Assembly (NCBI RefSeq): GCF_000772955.1
Contig: NZ_JPVO01000053.1
Coordinates: 62,001-126,000 of the forward strand
Direction of reading: 5' to 3'
DNA length: 64,000 bases
DNA from: Ureibacillus sinduriensis BLB-1 = JCM 15800
Lineage (GTDB): Bacteria; Bacillota; Bacilli; Bacillales_A; Planococcaceae
Shown: positions 25,682 to 35,566 of the stretch, piece after piece
How positions within the stretch are numbered: position 1 is the stretch's first letter
Layout of the letters: the number at the start of each line of letters is the position of its first letter
The notes under the pieces: model-generated
What the model was told of the DNA's origin: nothing
The model's input: only the letters and a program-made list of their open reading frames with translations
The model's database searches: none
Program-made: the position numbers and the translations under genes

Positions 25682-26581
25682 ATGACATTAACATTAGAGC
25701 ATGTTGTGAAAAAATATAAAGATTTCACAGCGGTGAATGATCTATCCTTCACCATCGGGAAAGGTGAAATATTCGGTCTGATCGGCCAAAATGGTGCCGG
25801 AAAAACAACCACCTTCCGCATGATATTAGATCTTCAAGAGCAAACGTCAGGGACGATTACTTGGGATGGTACGCCAATAAAAAAAATCAACAGTGATTAT
25901 TTAGGTTATTTACCCGAAGAGCGTGGTATTTTTCCTCAAATGAAAGTGGAGGAACAATTACTTTTCTTTGGTGAATTGCGTGGGATGAAACGCCATGAGA
26001 TAAAAAAGGAAATCGACTTCTGGATTGCCCGCTTCGATTTGGAAGAAAAACGCAACAGCAAAGCTGAAACGCTATCAAAAGGGAATCAACAAAAAGTGCA
26101 ACTGATTGCGAGTTTTATTCACAAGCCGAAATTCCTCATACTCGATGAACCATTCAGTGGGCTAGATCCAGTAAATCGGGACTTGCTGAAAAGTGCTATT
26201 TTATTATTGAAAGAGAAAGGGGTAACAATTCTATTCTCCAGTCATCAGATGGATAATGTTGAAGAATTGTGCGATCATCTATGCCTTTTGAAACGTGGAG
26301 TCTCTCTTTTTTCGGGTAGTCTGCTAGATTTGAAAAAACAATATGGCAAAACGAAGTTGACACTCCGTACGCATATTCCGTTGAATGAGTTGGAAAAAAT
26401 GGCCGGCGTAAAAGAAGTTAAAAAGGATCGCGATGAATATATTTTGACTTTACTCGATGAATCGTTTGCGGAATCTATTTTCGATGTTGTTTCAAATGGA
26501 CAATATATCGAAAAATTCAGTCTGGATTATCTATCATTGGATGAGATATTCAAAGATAAGGTGGGTGGCAACGTTGAATAA
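25682..26581 (+). CDS. ABC transporter ATP-binding protein (YhaQ/NatA-like)
   Basis: 299 residues. Walker A GQNGAGKTT, signature LSKGNQQ (a variant of LSGGQ), Walker B FLILDEP and switch His in SSHQMDN are present, plus a C-terminal extension of about 80 residues typical of DrrA/YhaQ-type exporters. It would energise the permease encoded next. GAAAGGAG precedes the ATG. The last codons overlap the next gene by eight bases, which points to translational coupling. Confidence 0.9.
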   Translation: MTLTLEHVVKKYKDFTAVNDLSFTIGKGEIFGLIGQNGAGKTTTFRMILDLQEQTSGTITWDGTPIKKINSDYLGYLPEERGIFPQMKVEEQLLFFGELRGMKRHEIKKEIDFWIARFDLEEKRNSKAETLSKGNQQKVQLIASFIHKPKFLILDEPFSGLDPVNRDLLKSAILLLKEKGVTILFSSHQMDNVEELCDHLCLLKRGVSLFSGSLLDLKKQYGKTKLTLRTHIPLNELEKMAGVKEVKKDRDEYILTLLDESFAESIFDVVSNGQYIEKFSLDYLSLDEIFKDKVGGNVE

Positions 26582-27812
26582 ATTATGGATTCTAATAAAA
26601 CAGCTATATAAACAAAAGGTGCGTGCAAAATCTTTTATCCTTATGACCCTATTATACATAGCCATAATCGCGGTTGTAATGTTTTGGTCAGAGATTAAAG
26701 GAATCTTTGTGGATGAAGAGGCGCTTGAAATTGCATTGGTCAATGAAACTTCCGTAGAATTGGACCCAATATTTGTATCAAATGAAGACATTAATTTCAG
26801 TTTCCCGAAGGAGTCGACCGAATCTTTATATAAACAACTTGAGGATGAAAAATTTGATGCCGTCGTGGTAGTGTCAGAGGAAGAAGAGAGATTAAAAGCG
26901 GATATTGCAACTTTTGTTCCTCTAAAATTAAACGATCAATCTACTATCTCTTCCTATGTGCAATATGCAGGAAAGATTTACGGGATCCAACAGCTGAACT
27001 TAACAGCTGATGAAGCTGATAAAATCCTGAACTCTGAAGCAATCATTACGAATACAAACTTGAACGAGAGTGTCGCGGATGGAAAAAGCGAGGATCAAAA
27101 ACAATCAGGGATTTGGGCCTCCTACTTCGTGGGGATTGTTATTTACTTCTTTATTATGGCGTTCCTATCCATGATAACAACAGATGTGGCATCGGAAAAA
27201 GGGTCCAGGGCACTTGAGATGCTATTGGTCAGTGTGAAACCAGGTACACATTTCCAATCTAAAATTATTGGTATAACGTTGCTGGCACTTACTCAATTTG
27301 TCATCATATTCGGTTTCCTATTCGTTATGCTGCGGGTAACGGATGATGGGGCAAAATGGGAAATAGTGCAATCCATTTTAAATGAACTTTCCTATTCTTA
27401 CGTATTCTATGTAATTGCATTCTTATTTTTAACAATTGTCCTATTCTTAATTATCGGTGCACTATTTGGTTCACTTGTATCGAAGGTAGAGGAAGCTTCC
27501 CAAGTAATGACTCCTGGAATCATGGTTGCCCTAGTAGGTTTTTATGTCATGATTTCTGGTGTAGCGAATCCGGATACTATACTCATTAAAGTCTTCTCAT
27601 ATATCCCTTTAACTTCAGGGATGGTCATGCCATTGCGTATTGGTGCCACGGATATAGCGACGATAGAACCTATTATCTCATTGGCCCTGCTGGCTTTGAC
27701 GGTATTAGTTTTATATATTGTTAGTTTATCGTTCTACAAACGCAGTGTACTAACATATAGCTCCGGTGGGGTTATTCAAAAAATAAAAACGGTGTTCAAA
27801 GTGACAACATAA
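26574..27812 (+). CDS. ABC-2 type permease (YhaP/NatB-like)
   Basis: 412 residues. One N-terminal membrane segment (FILMTLLYIAIIAVVMFW), a large extracytoplasmic loop of about 140 residues, then six membrane segments in the C-terminal half, with the family motif VASEKGSRALEMLLVSVKP. This is the NatB/YhaP layout; NatAB exports sodium, while others export drugs or peptides. I choose TTG 26574, eight bases after AGGTGGG and overlapping the ATPase stop. It completes the PadR-controlled operon and is followed by a terminator. The substrate is unknown. Confidence 0.88.
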   Translation: MNKLWILIKQLYKQKVRAKSFILMTLLYIAIIAVVMFWSEIKGIFVDEEALEIALVNETSVELDPIFVSNEDINFSFPKESTESLYKQLEDEKFDAVVVVSEEEERLKADIATFVPLKLNDQSTISSYVQYAGKIYGIQQLNLTADEADKILNSEAIITNTNLNESVADGKSEDQKQSGIWASYFVGIVIYFFIMAFLSMITTDVASEKGSRALEMLLVSVKPGTHFQSKIIGITLLALTQFVIIFGFLFVMLRVTDDGAKWEIVQSILNELSYSYVFYVIAFLFLTIVLFLIIGALFGSLVSKVEEASQVMTPGIMVALVGFYVMISGVANPDTILIKVFSYIPLTSGMVMPLRIGATDIATIEPIISLALLALTVLVLYIVSLSFYKRSVLTYSSGGVIQKIKTVFKVTT

Positions 27813-27827
27813 CTATTCAAGCTCTGG

Positions 27828-27871
27828 CTGTAAAGTGATTCGATTTTTTGAATTCCTTTACAGTCTTTTTT
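27828..27871 (+). terminator. Rho-independent terminator of the PadR operon
   Basis: CTGTAAAG (27828-27835) and CTTTACAG (27856-27863) form a perfect stem, with inner pairing, followed by T7. Confidence 0.8.
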
Positions 27872-28021
27872 TGTTGCCTACAACTTTTGGAGGAAATGTT
27901 TCGATTATTGAATTATTTTTAGAAATTGTCTTCACGAGTAATTTAATATTTGCTAAAATAAATTGGTCTTTATAAGAACGGAATTTTTTAAAAATTAGCA
28001 CTTTTAGAAGAAGGTGGATAA

Positions 28022-29785
28022 ATGAAAGTTTTTTTCAAGTTAAATTGGTTTTTTAAGTTGAGGAAAAAAGAATATGTGATTGGTTTGACCATGCTCGCAC
28101 TGGTCGCAATTCTAAATCTGATCCCTCCAAAAGTGATCGGCTATGTAATTGATGAAATGGGAAGCGGGGAGTTATCCCCCAGATCACTTGCAAAATGGAT
28201 AGGGATCATAGTTGCTGTTGCGATTCTGATCTACATCATGCGTTACTATTGGAGACGTATGATATTTGGCTCATCGAATTATTTAGCAAAAATACTGCGT
28301 CAAAAACTTTTCCGCCATTTTACAAATATGAGTCCGTCATTTTATCAACAGCGACGAGTTGGTGATTTAATGGCACACGCCACAAATGATATTGCAGCAG
28401 TTCAGCAAACGGCAGGCGGGGGTGTCCTAACTCTATTCGACTCAGTTACTACAGGAGGTTTCGTCATTTTGGCCATGGCATTCACAATCGATTGGCGTTT
28501 AACTCTAATTGCCTTGATTCCCATGCCGTTGATGGCCGTATCGACAAGCTACTATGGTAAGCTGCTTCATTCCAGGTTTCGGGAAGCTCAAGCAGCATTC
28601 TCCGATCTAAATGACAAAACACAGGAGAGCATATCGGGAATCAAAGTTATCAAAACCTTTGGGCAGCAAGAGGAAGATACAGCCGATTTCACTCGTTTAT
28701 CAAATGATGTAGTGGATAAAAACATGAAGGTTGCTCGCATTGATTCATTGTTTGATCCAACCATCAGTTTAGTCATAGGTCTTAGTTTTATGCTGAGTCT
28801 TGGATTTGGTGCAAAGTTTATTTATGAAGATACCATGACGATAGGTGATCTGGTCGCGTTTAATACGTACCTGGGCTTGCTCGTTTGGCCGATGCTGGCC
28901 TTTGGCATGCTTTTTAATATTATGGAACGTGGCTCAGCTTCCTATTACAGAATTGAGCAGCTTCTTTCGGTTCCAGTTGAAATCGATGATATGGTAGATG
29001 CTCTTGATGTAAAACCGAATGGAGATATTTTATTTGACATACAGCAATTCAAGTTCCCCGGCGATCAAGCAAATGCATTGCACAATGTCCACTTTATGTT
29101 AAAACGCGGGGAAACATTAGGGATTGTAGGCAAAACCGGTTCTGGAAAAACAGCCATTCTGAAGCTTTTATTACGTGAATTTGAAGGCTATACAGGGGAA
29201 ATCAAATTTGGCAGCCATTCAATAGCTCAATATAAAAAACAAAGACTAAGAGAGTCTATAGGATATGTTCCGCAAGATCACTTTTTATTTTCCGCCTCCA
29301 TTTTCGAAAATATCGCATTCAATAACCCGAATGAGAAAATGGAACAGGTGGAACGCATCGCAAGAATTGCACATATACACGAAGATATTCTGCGTTTCTC
29401 TGAAGGGTATGAAACGGTTGTAGGTGAACGTGGTGTTTCCTTGTCAGGTGGACAAAAACAAAGAATATCTATAGCCCGTGCACTGATGTTGAACCCCGAA
29501 CTCCTGATATTGGATGATTCATTATCAGCCGTGGATGCAAAAACCGAAGAAGCAATACTTAAATCACTAAAGGAAGCAAGAGAGGATGCTACAACAATTA
29601 TTACTTCCCATCGTTTAAGTGCGATAGAACACGCCCATTTAATCATTGTCATGCATGAAGGAACAATTGTGGAAAAAGGCAGCCATAACGAACTGATGTC
29701 ATTACGAGGTAAATATTTTGAAATGTATCAATTGCAGCAACTGGAAAGACTCGTGGAAAAGGGAGGGGAAGTGAATGAAAAATAA
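28022..29785 (+). CDS. ABC exporter half-transporter, BmrC/YheI-like
   Basis: 587 residues: six membrane helices (about 20-300) then an ATPase domain with Walker A VGKTGSGKT, signature LSGGQKQR and switch His in TSHRLS. Walker B reads LLILDDS, with Asp where the catalytic Glu normally stands. This is the degenerate-site subunit of heterodimeric exporters such as BmrC/BmrD, which expel drugs. The next gene encodes the partner; the two overlap by 11 bases. The substrate here is unknown. Confidence 0.9.
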   Translation: MKVFFKLNWFFKLRKKEYVIGLTMLALVAILNLIPPKVIGYVIDEMGSGELSPRSLAKWIGIIVAVAILIYIMRYYWRRMIFGSSNYLAKILRQKLFRHFTNMSPSFYQQRRVGDLMAHATNDIAAVQQTAGGGVLTLFDSVTTGGFVILAMAFTIDWRLTLIALIPMPLMAVSTSYYGKLLHSRFREAQAAFSDLNDKTQESISGIKVIKTFGQQEEDTADFTRLSNDVVDKNMKVARIDSLFDPTISLVIGLSFMLSLGFGAKFIYEDTMTIGDLVAFNTYLGLLVWPMLAFGMLFNIMERGSASYYRIEQLLSVPVEIDDMVDALDVKPNGDILFDIQQFKFPGDQANALHNVHFMLKRGETLGIVGKTGSGKTAILKLLLREFEGYTGEIKFGSHSIAQYKKQRLRESIGYVPQDHFLFSASIFENIAFNNPNEKMEQVERIARIAHIHEDILRFSEGYETVVGERGVSLSGGQKQRISIARALMLNPELLILDDSLSAVDAKTEEAILKSLKEAREDATTIITSHRLSAIEHAHLIIVMHEGTIVEKGSHNELMSLRGKYFEMYQLQQLERLVEKGGEVNEK

Positions 29786-31544
29786 GCTTGCCTTTTCAAG
29801 TAAAGAACAAACACAGATACTCTTTAGGCTGCTTTCTTATTTGAAACCGCATAAAAAAGCAGTAGTACTTGCCCTGTCCTTGTTGATGCTGACCGTGATA
29901 GGGGACGTACTGGGTCCATACCTCATTGGTATATTTCTTGATGATCATGTGGCAAAGAATCAATTCGAGCTAGAGCCTATCATTTTTCTGGCAGTTTCTT
30001 ATTTTGTTATTCAAATTCTGAATGTAGTCATTTCCTATATACAATTAGTAAAATTTCAGGAGATTGCTTTAAAAGTTATTCAGCAATTGCGGATAGATGT
30101 CTTCTCGAAAATTCATAGGCTTGGCATGAAATATTTTGATGAAACACCTTCAGGATCCATTGTTTCAAGAGCTACAAATGATACGGAAGCCATAAAGGAA
30201 TTATTCGTCTCCGTATTAAGTTCCTTCGTACAAGCGGCATTTCTGATTGTCGGTGTGTACATTGCAATGTTCATCTTAAATCCGTTGCTGGCACTGTATG
30301 CCCTTGTTTTGTTGCCATTAATATTTTTGGTTATTTATTTGTACAGAAAATATAGTTCAGTTATATTCATGACAATGCGTGAGAAGCTAAGTCAGCTAAA
30401 TGCAAGGCTGGCAGAAAGTTTATCGGGGATGGGGATCATTCAAACATTTCGTCAGGAACAGCGTTTTTCCGATGAATTCGATAAAATCAATGAAGAGCAT
30501 TATGATGCAATGATGAACAATATTAAGTTAAATAGCCTTTTACTAAGACCCGTGATAGATTTAATCTTTTTCTTGGCAATCATTATCATTTTAACTTATT
30601 TTGGGATAACTTCATTCGATACAGCAATTGAAATTGGGGTTGTTTATGTGTTCATCACTTATATCAATCGATTCTTTGAACCAATCAATAATGTAATGGA
30701 ACGGTTGGCTTTCTATCAACAAGCAATCGTAGCTGCCTCACGGGTGTTTGATTTACTGGATGACGATGTAGTAGAGCCCGGTCAACAAGGACATGACTTG
30801 ACGATTACGGATGGTTTCATCGAGTTCAAAAATGTCACTTTTAGCTACGATGGCAAGACGGATATATTGAAAAATATATCGTTCACTGTAAAACCTGGTG
30901 AAACGGTCGCTTTGGTGGGGCATACCGGAAGCGGAAAAAGTTCCATTATCAATCTTTTAATGCGTTTCTATGAATTTAAAGAAGGGGATATTTTAATAGA
31001 TGGGAATTCCATCAAGTCCTACCCCAAGAAGGAGTTAAGAAGCAAACTTGGCTTGGTGCTGCAAGATCCATTCCTTTTTTATGGCACAATCGCAAGCAAC
31101 ATACGATTATTGAATCCAGATATGACAAATGAACATGTAATGGAAGCAGCCAAGTTTGTTCAAGCCGATAAATTTATCGAACAACTACCGGGGCAATACG
31201 AACAAAAGGTTTCTGAGCGGGGCTCTACCTTCTCAAGTGGACAAAGACAACTTGTTGCTTTTGCCCGTACGATTGCCACCAATCCAAAAATTCTGGTGCT
31301 GGATGAGGCGACAGCATCCATAGACACAGAAACCGAAGCGGCAATTCAAACGTCGCTGGAAAAAATGAGAAAAGGCCGTACCACGATTGCCATTGCACAC
31401 CGTCTTTCAACTATTCAGGATGCAGAGCAGATACTGGTATTACATCAAGGCGAGATTATTGAAAGAGGGACACACCAGGAACTACTTGCCAAAAAAGGCC
31501 TGTATCATAAAATGTATTTATTGCAAAATGGAATTGTAGAGTAG
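29775..31544 (+). CDS. ABC exporter half-transporter, BmrD/YheH-like
   Basis: 589 residues with six membrane helices then an ATPase domain: Walker A GHTGSGKSS, Walker B ILVLDEA with the catalytic Glu, switch His in AHRLS. Its signature motif is FSSGQRQL, diverged from LSGGQ. Together with the Asp in its partner's Walker B this places one degenerate and one competent ATP site in the heterodimer, as in BmrCD and TM287/288. GGGAGGGGAAGTGA precedes the ATG. It lacks the N-terminal insertion of the longer YheH. Confidence 0.9.
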   Translation: MKNKLAFSSKEQTQILFRLLSYLKPHKKAVVLALSLLMLTVIGDVLGPYLIGIFLDDHVAKNQFELEPIIFLAVSYFVIQILNVVISYIQLVKFQEIALKVIQQLRIDVFSKIHRLGMKYFDETPSGSIVSRATNDTEAIKELFVSVLSSFVQAAFLIVGVYIAMFILNPLLALYALVLLPLIFLVIYLYRKYSSVIFMTMREKLSQLNARLAESLSGMGIIQTFRQEQRFSDEFDKINEEHYDAMMNNIKLNSLLLRPVIDLIFFLAIIIILTYFGITSFDTAIEIGVVYVFITYINRFFEPINNVMERLAFYQQAIVAASRVFDLLDDDVVEPGQQGHDLTITDGFIEFKNVTFSYDGKTDILKNISFTVKPGETVALVGHTGSGKSSIINLLMRFYEFKEGDILIDGNSIKSYPKKELRSKLGLVLQDPFLFYGTIASNIRLLNPDMTNEHVMEAAKFVQADKFIEQLPGQYEQKVSERGSTFSSGQRQLVAFARTIATNPKILVLDEATASIDTETEAAIQTSLEKMRKGRTTIAIAHRLSTIQDAEQILVLHQGEIIERGTHQELLAKKGLYHKMYLLQNGIVE

Positions 31545-31553
31545 CCATGTAAG

Positions 31554-31588
31554 AGAGGATGCCGCATGATTTTAGGTATCCTCTTCTT
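31554..31588 (+). terminator. Rho-independent terminator
   Basis: AGAGGATGCC (31554-31563) and GGTATCCTCT (31575-31584) pair with one G-T contact and are followed by TCTT. The T-tract is modest. Confidence 0.65.
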
Positions 31589-31703
31589 GATTCGTGATGG
31601 AAACAAACAGCATTCATATCAATGATAACTTATACTTCCAATAGCTAGAGTACTATAATTGTTTTATCTTTATCGGAACAAAATCATTTAAGAAGGTGAA
31701 ATA

Positions 31704-32633
31704 ATGAATATTGATCGTAAAGGGATACTTTATGCGGTCCTCGCATACGGTATATGGGGTGTTTTTCCGCTCTATTGGAAGCTGCTGGCCCATGTCGATA
31801 GTTTGGAAGTGTTAGTTTCAAGAGTAATTTGGTCATTTGTCTTTACTTTCCTACTGATTATTGTCATTCAGCAAAGAAAACGATTAATAGAAGACTTGAA
31901 ATCGTTATGGCAAGATAAAAAACTATTCCTGTCCCTATTAGCAGCATCTTTTGTAATATCATGCAACTGGTTCCTTTACATTTATGCCGTGAACAACAAT
32001 CACGTCGTTGATGCAAGTTTAGGTTACTATATCAATCCATTAATAACGATTGTATTTGGCATGATTTTCTTCAAAGAGAAACTCTCCAGACTGCAAATTG
32101 GTGCTGTAATCGTGGCATTTATCGGGGTTCTATCATTGACGGTGGGATACGGGGAAATACCATGGTTGGCTTTATTGATTGCACTAAGCTTTGCCACTTA
32201 TAGCGCACTGAAAAAACAAGCTACACTCAATGCGACTCGTGGCTTGGTTATTGAGACGATGTTGATGCTTCCTGTTGCGGTTGTTTACTATATTTATATT
32301 ATGTCTACTAATGATGTTTCCTTTTTACAGGTTAACTGGCAAACAGATTTTCTTCTAATACTGGGAGGAATCGTGACGGCGTTCCCATTAGTTTTATTTG
32401 CTAAAGGTGCAAAATTACTCCCACAATATGTGATTGGTTTCATCCAATATATGACTCCAACAATTGTGCTGATTTTAGGTGTGGTACTGTACGATGAACC
32501 GTTTACAAAAACAGAATTAATCTCATTTATGTTTATCTGGGGGTCAATCATATTGTTCACTTTCTCGACTATTCTTGAGACTAGGAAGAGAAACGCAATT
32601 CAACAGGAAACAGTAAATGTCGAAAGTTTATAA
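31704..32633 (+). CDS. rarD: EamA-family transporter RarD
   Basis: 309 residues with ten predicted membrane segments. RarD signatures: GILYAVLAYGIWGVFPLYWK at the start, NWFLYIYAVNNNHVVDASLG, YYINPLI and GFIQYMTPT. RarD belongs to the drug/metabolite transporter superfamily; the name comes from a chloramphenicol-sensitivity locus, and the true substrate is not settled. AAGGTG precedes the ATG. Single gene; the 188 bases after it show no clear terminator. Confidence 0.9.
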   Translation: MNIDRKGILYAVLAYGIWGVFPLYWKLLAHVDSLEVLVSRVIWSFVFTFLLIIVIQQRKRLIEDLKSLWQDKKLFLSLLAASFVISCNWFLYIYAVNNNHVVDASLGYYINPLITIVFGMIFFKEKLSRLQIGAVIVAFIGVLSLTVGYGEIPWLALLIALSFATYSALKKQATLNATRGLVIETMLMLPVAVVYYIYIMSTNDVSFLQVNWQTDFLLILGGIVTAFPLVLFAKGAKLLPQYVIGFIQYMTPTIVLILGVVLYDEPFTKTELISFMFIWGSIILFTFSTILETRKRNAIQQETVNVESL

Positions 32634-32821
32634 AGTTGGTTGAATTATTAGAATTCTATATGACTACTATTAAGTATATGTTATGATTTTGATATAAAGA
32701 AACTGCATCTTTCTCATTCATATATCTTTCACAATTTAGACAAAAATCTTCGAACCCATTTCAAAGCATTATGAATGGAATTTTGGTACGATAAAGATAT
32801 TAATTGTAGGGAGAGAACACC

Positions 32822-33532
32822 ATGAATTCAGATGTAAATTTCTTTCTAGCGTTCGGTGCAGGCTTCTTAAGCTTCATTTCACCTTGTACGCTACCGCTTT
32901 ATCCTGCATTTTTGTCTTATATAACAGGCATGAGCTACGATGAATTGAAAAACGAAAAGGGTATGTTGCAAAAACGTGCGATTTTACATACGTTATTTTT
33001 TTTAATAGGTTTTTCTATTATTTTTATTGCTATTGGCTTTGGTGCATCGCTCGCACAAGAGTTTTTCTTGAACTATCAGGATTTAATGCGGCAAATCGGG
33101 GCCATTTTGATCGTAGTATTTGGCTTGATGATTGTCGGGTTATTACAAGTCGACTTTTTAATGAAGGATCGTAAGTTTCAGTTTAAAAATAGACCATCAG
33201 GCTACCTAGGATCATTATTGATCGGTATCGCATTTGCTGCAGGATGGACGCCTTGTACAGGGCCTATTCTTGCTTCAATCATTGCATTGGCCAGTACAAA
33301 CCCCGAGTCGGCTATGGGATATATGCTCGCGTATTACTTTGGTTTTGCTATACCATTCTTTGTGTTATCTTTCTTCATTTCGAAACTGGGATGGATTCGC
33401 AACAACAGCCAGAAAATCGTCAAAGTGGGCGGGTATATCATGATTGCTGTCGGAATTTTATTATTCTTCAATGGACTGGATTACATTATTCGTATTTTAT
33501 CTCCAATTTTTGGTGGATTTACAGGCTTCTAA
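32822..33532 (+). CDS. ccdA: Cytochrome c biogenesis protein CcdA
   Basis: 236 residues with six membrane helices. The two redox cysteines lie in SPCTLPLYP (C22) and GWTPCTGP (about C144). CcdA carries electrons from cytoplasmic thioredoxin across the membrane to outside thiol-disulfide proteins, needed for haem attachment to c-type cytochromes and, in Bacillus, for spore formation. Order ccdA-ccdB-ccdC-yneK is as in B. subtilis, which supports the call. GGGAG precedes the ATG. Confidence 0.95.
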   Translation: MNSDVNFFLAFGAGFLSFISPCTLPLYPAFLSYITGMSYDELKNEKGMLQKRAILHTLFFLIGFSIIFIAIGFGASLAQEFFLNYQDLMRQIGAILIVVFGLMIVGLLQVDFLMKDRKFQFKNRPSGYLGSLLIGIAFAAGWTPCTGPILASIIALASTNPESAMGYMLAYYFGFAIPFFVLSFFISKLGWIRNNSQKIVKVGGYIMIAVGILLFFNGLDYIIRILSPIFGGFTGF

Positions 33533-33596
33533 ATAAATTTACATGACTACTTCTAACAAACTAGTAGCTAGAATTTTTACAGAAGGGGAATGAACT

Positions 33597-33965
33597 ATGC
33601 CAACAGTATTAATAGTAGATGATGCGCTTTTTATGAGGGTAGCGGTCGGTAATATGTTTAAAGAGTGGGGATTTGAAGTGGTGGGGGAAGCATCAAATGG
33701 CAGGGAGGCTGTCGAGTTTTACAATCAATTCAAGCCTGACCTTGTAACGATGGATATTACAATGCCCGTCATGTCAGGATTGGATGCGGTTAAGGAAATT
33801 ATACCTATGCATCCGGATGCTAATATTATTATGATGACAGCTCTTGGACAACAGAGAATCATTGTTGAAGCTATTGAAGCTGGCGCTAAGGACTTTATCA
33901 CCAAACCATTTGAAAAAAATCAGCTAAAAACAGTCGTGGATAACATATTGGGATATGACGATTAG
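33597..33965 (+). CDS. ccdB: CcdB (YneI-like) single-domain response regulator
   Basis: 122 residues: a receiver domain only, with acidic pocket D8-D9, phosphorylation site D53 in TMDITMP, T81 and K103 in FITKPF. It resembles CheY. In B. subtilis the same position is held by yneI, called ccdB, which is not needed for cytochrome c synthesis. No kinase is adjacent. GAAGGGG precedes the ATG. A terminator follows before ccdC. Confidence 0.88.
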   Translation: MPTVLIVDDALFMRVAVGNMFKEWGFEVVGEASNGREAVEFYNQFKPDLVTMDITMPVMSGLDAVKEIIPMHPDANIIMMTALGQQRIIVEAIEAGAKDFITKPFEKNQLKTVVDNILGYDD

Positions 33966-33994
33966 TAGAGATAGTGTTATTTCTACAGATAACA

Positions 33995-34037
33995 GTGTAG
34001 GCAAAGTTGACATTCCGCTTTGCCTGCACGTTTTTTT
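33995..34037 (+). terminator. Terminator between ccdB and ccdC
   Basis: GTGTAGGCAAAG (33995-34006) and CTTTGCCTGCAC (34018-34029) form a 12-base stem with one G-T pair, then G and T7. The sequence is close to the hairpin that starts repeat elements A-E, but no body follows. Confidence 0.85.
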
Positions 34038-34215
34038 AATCGTTTCAGTATAATTTTCATTTATGTTATATGGAACTTTGCTATTTGTGGAAAAATGTTG
34101 TTAAATACGGTATTATCAATACGTTATTTATCATTCATGCAATAAAAGGATATATAGCAAGAAAAAAGGTAATGATAATACCAGTAGAGAGAGATTGACA
34201 GAGGAGGGAAGAGTT

Positions 34216-34707
34216 ATGTTGGCAAATATACCTTCTCAATATTTTATTATTGGATCAACAATAATGGCATTTTTAATGGGTTTATTTGTGATGGTTGTTC
34301 GAATTCGTTCTCAAAAGAAACCTGTTAATGCGAAAAAAATTTTAATTCCCCCAATAGCCATGTCATCGGGGGGGCTAATGTTTATTTTCGAAGAGTTTCG
34401 CGTTACACCTATTCAAATTTTAGAAGCGGTTGCAGTAGGGGTTTTATTTTCAACGATCTTGATTGCCACGTCAAAATTTGAAGTACGAGATGCCGAAATT
34501 TATATGAAACGTTCCAAGGCATTTTTCTTTATTTTAGCCGGTTTATTGATCTTCCGAGTTCTATTGAAGGTGTACCTATCGGATTCGTTTGATGTCGGGG
34601 AACTTGCTGGAATGTTCTGGATATTGGCATTTTCCATGCTCTGGCCTTGGCGGATAGCTATGTACTTCCGATATAAGAAAGTTGAAAAGTCTTTAATTGC
34701 AGCTTAA
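34216..34707 (+). CDS. ccdC: CcdC (YneJ-like) membrane protein
   Basis: 163 residues with about five membrane segments and the family core VRSQKK-type loop followed by KKILIPPIAMSSGGLMF. In B. subtilis the gene (yneJ) lies in the same position after ccdA and ccdB; deletion there does not abolish cytochrome c, so its function is not known. I choose ATG 34216 right after AGGAGGGAAGAG rather than the ATG at 34195. A terminator between ccdB and ccdC suggests partly separate transcription. Confidence 0.88.
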   Translation: MLANIPSQYFIIGSTIMAFLMGLFVMVVRIRSQKKPVNAKKILIPPIAMSSGGLMFIFEEFRVTPIQILEAVAVGVLFSTILIATSKFEVRDAEIYMKRSKAFFFILAGLLIFRVLLKVYLSDSFDVGELAGMFWILAFSMLWPWRIAMYFRYKKVEKSLIAA

Positions 34708-34750
34708 AACGAAATGGGACCTTCTATATTGGAAGGTCCCATTTCGTTTT
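34708..34750. terminator. Bidirectional terminator between ccdC and yneK
   Basis: AACGAAATGGGACCTTC and GAAGGTCCCATTTCGTT form a perfect stem around TATATTG-type loop bases, with AAAA before and TTTT after. It serves both converging genes. Confidence 0.9.
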
Positions 34751-34765
34751 AGCTATGTAACAATG

Positions 34766-35200
34766 TTACTCAAAATAATGTTCAAATGGCGTAACATCAA
34801 TATTTAGTTCATCTAGTTTCTTTCTCAGAAATTTATGGTCGCGTTTTGGAGTTGCGATAATGTAACCTCTGATTAGTAAATCATTTGTAATCGATTTCGC
34901 TTTTTCTTTTAAAGCAATTTCCCCGATCGTCCCTGCGATTTTCTCTTTAGCAACCTGACGGAAAATATCAGGTACCGGGCTGACTAACTCATTTAGCAAT
35001 TCCTTTGCATCGTCTCCCCATAAATGAATTGTTTTATCTAAATAATATTTCTGCCAATCTAAATCCGATTTACCATCTTTCTTAGGTAATGCTTTTAAAA
35101 ATTTACGGAACATAAAGAATCCGCCAATCCCCATTAATGTAATTAAGACGACTACCCAAAATAGGATAAACCACAAAAACCAACCTTCTAAGTTGCTCAA
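34766..35200 (-). CDS. YneK-like DUF2621 membrane protein
   Basis: 144 residues. One N-terminal membrane segment (WFLWFILFWVVVLITLMGIG) then a soluble domain with FRKFLKALPKKDGKSDLDWQ and RGYIIATPKRDHKFL, matching B. subtilis YneK, which also lies next to ccdC. Function unknown. I use TTG 35200, six bases after GAGGTG; the frame extends further upstream to 35323 but without a site and across the start of the next gene. Convergent with ccdC. Confidence 0.85.
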   Translation of the reverse strand: MSNLEGWFLWFILFWVVVLITLMGIGGFFMFRKFLKALPKKDGKSDLDWQKYYLDKTIHLWGDDAKELLNELVSPVPDIFRQVAKEKIAGTIGEIALKEKAKSITNDLLIRGYIIATPKRDHKFLRKKLDELNIDVTPFEHYFE

Positions 35201-35321
35201 TCCGTTCACCTCTTTAATTTCACTATTTCTTATTATAAAAGGAACTAGAAAAGTTTTCACTTTAAATGTCTCTTTTTTTAAAGAAAATAGATATTTATTT
35301 AAGTGAAAGGAGGTGATGAAC

Positions 35322-35540
35322 ATGGCAGCATTTAATTTTGATAGTGCCTCACTAAAAATCTCTTATGTAACAGGAGTAAACGAACAAGGCAAGGCAATCG
35401 TCACTTCAAAAACGTATCGCAATGTGCGCGATAATGTTGAAGCTTCAGTAGTGTTATCAGTTGTACAAGCTATTGCAAGTCTATCAAGATATGATTTTTT
35501 ATTAGCTGAAAAAACCGAGACAGAAACTGTGGATGCGTAA
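35322..35540 (+). CDS. DUF1659 small protein
   Basis: 72 residues starting at ATG 35322 after AAAGGAGGTG. The pattern LKISYVTGVNEQGKAIVTSKTYRNV and ASVVLSVVQAIASLSRY fits DUF1659, small cytoplasmic proteins of Firmicutes with no known role. It is the first of three tiny genes (DUF1659, DUF2922, YvrJ) that commonly occur together. It is divergent from yneK, whose start is only about 120 bases away. Confidence 0.85.
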   Translation: MAAFNFDSASLKISYVTGVNEQGKAIVTSKTYRNVRDNVEASVVLSVVQAIASLSRYDFLLAEKTETETVDA

Positions 35541-35566
35541 AAATAATAATGAAAGGGAAGATTTAA

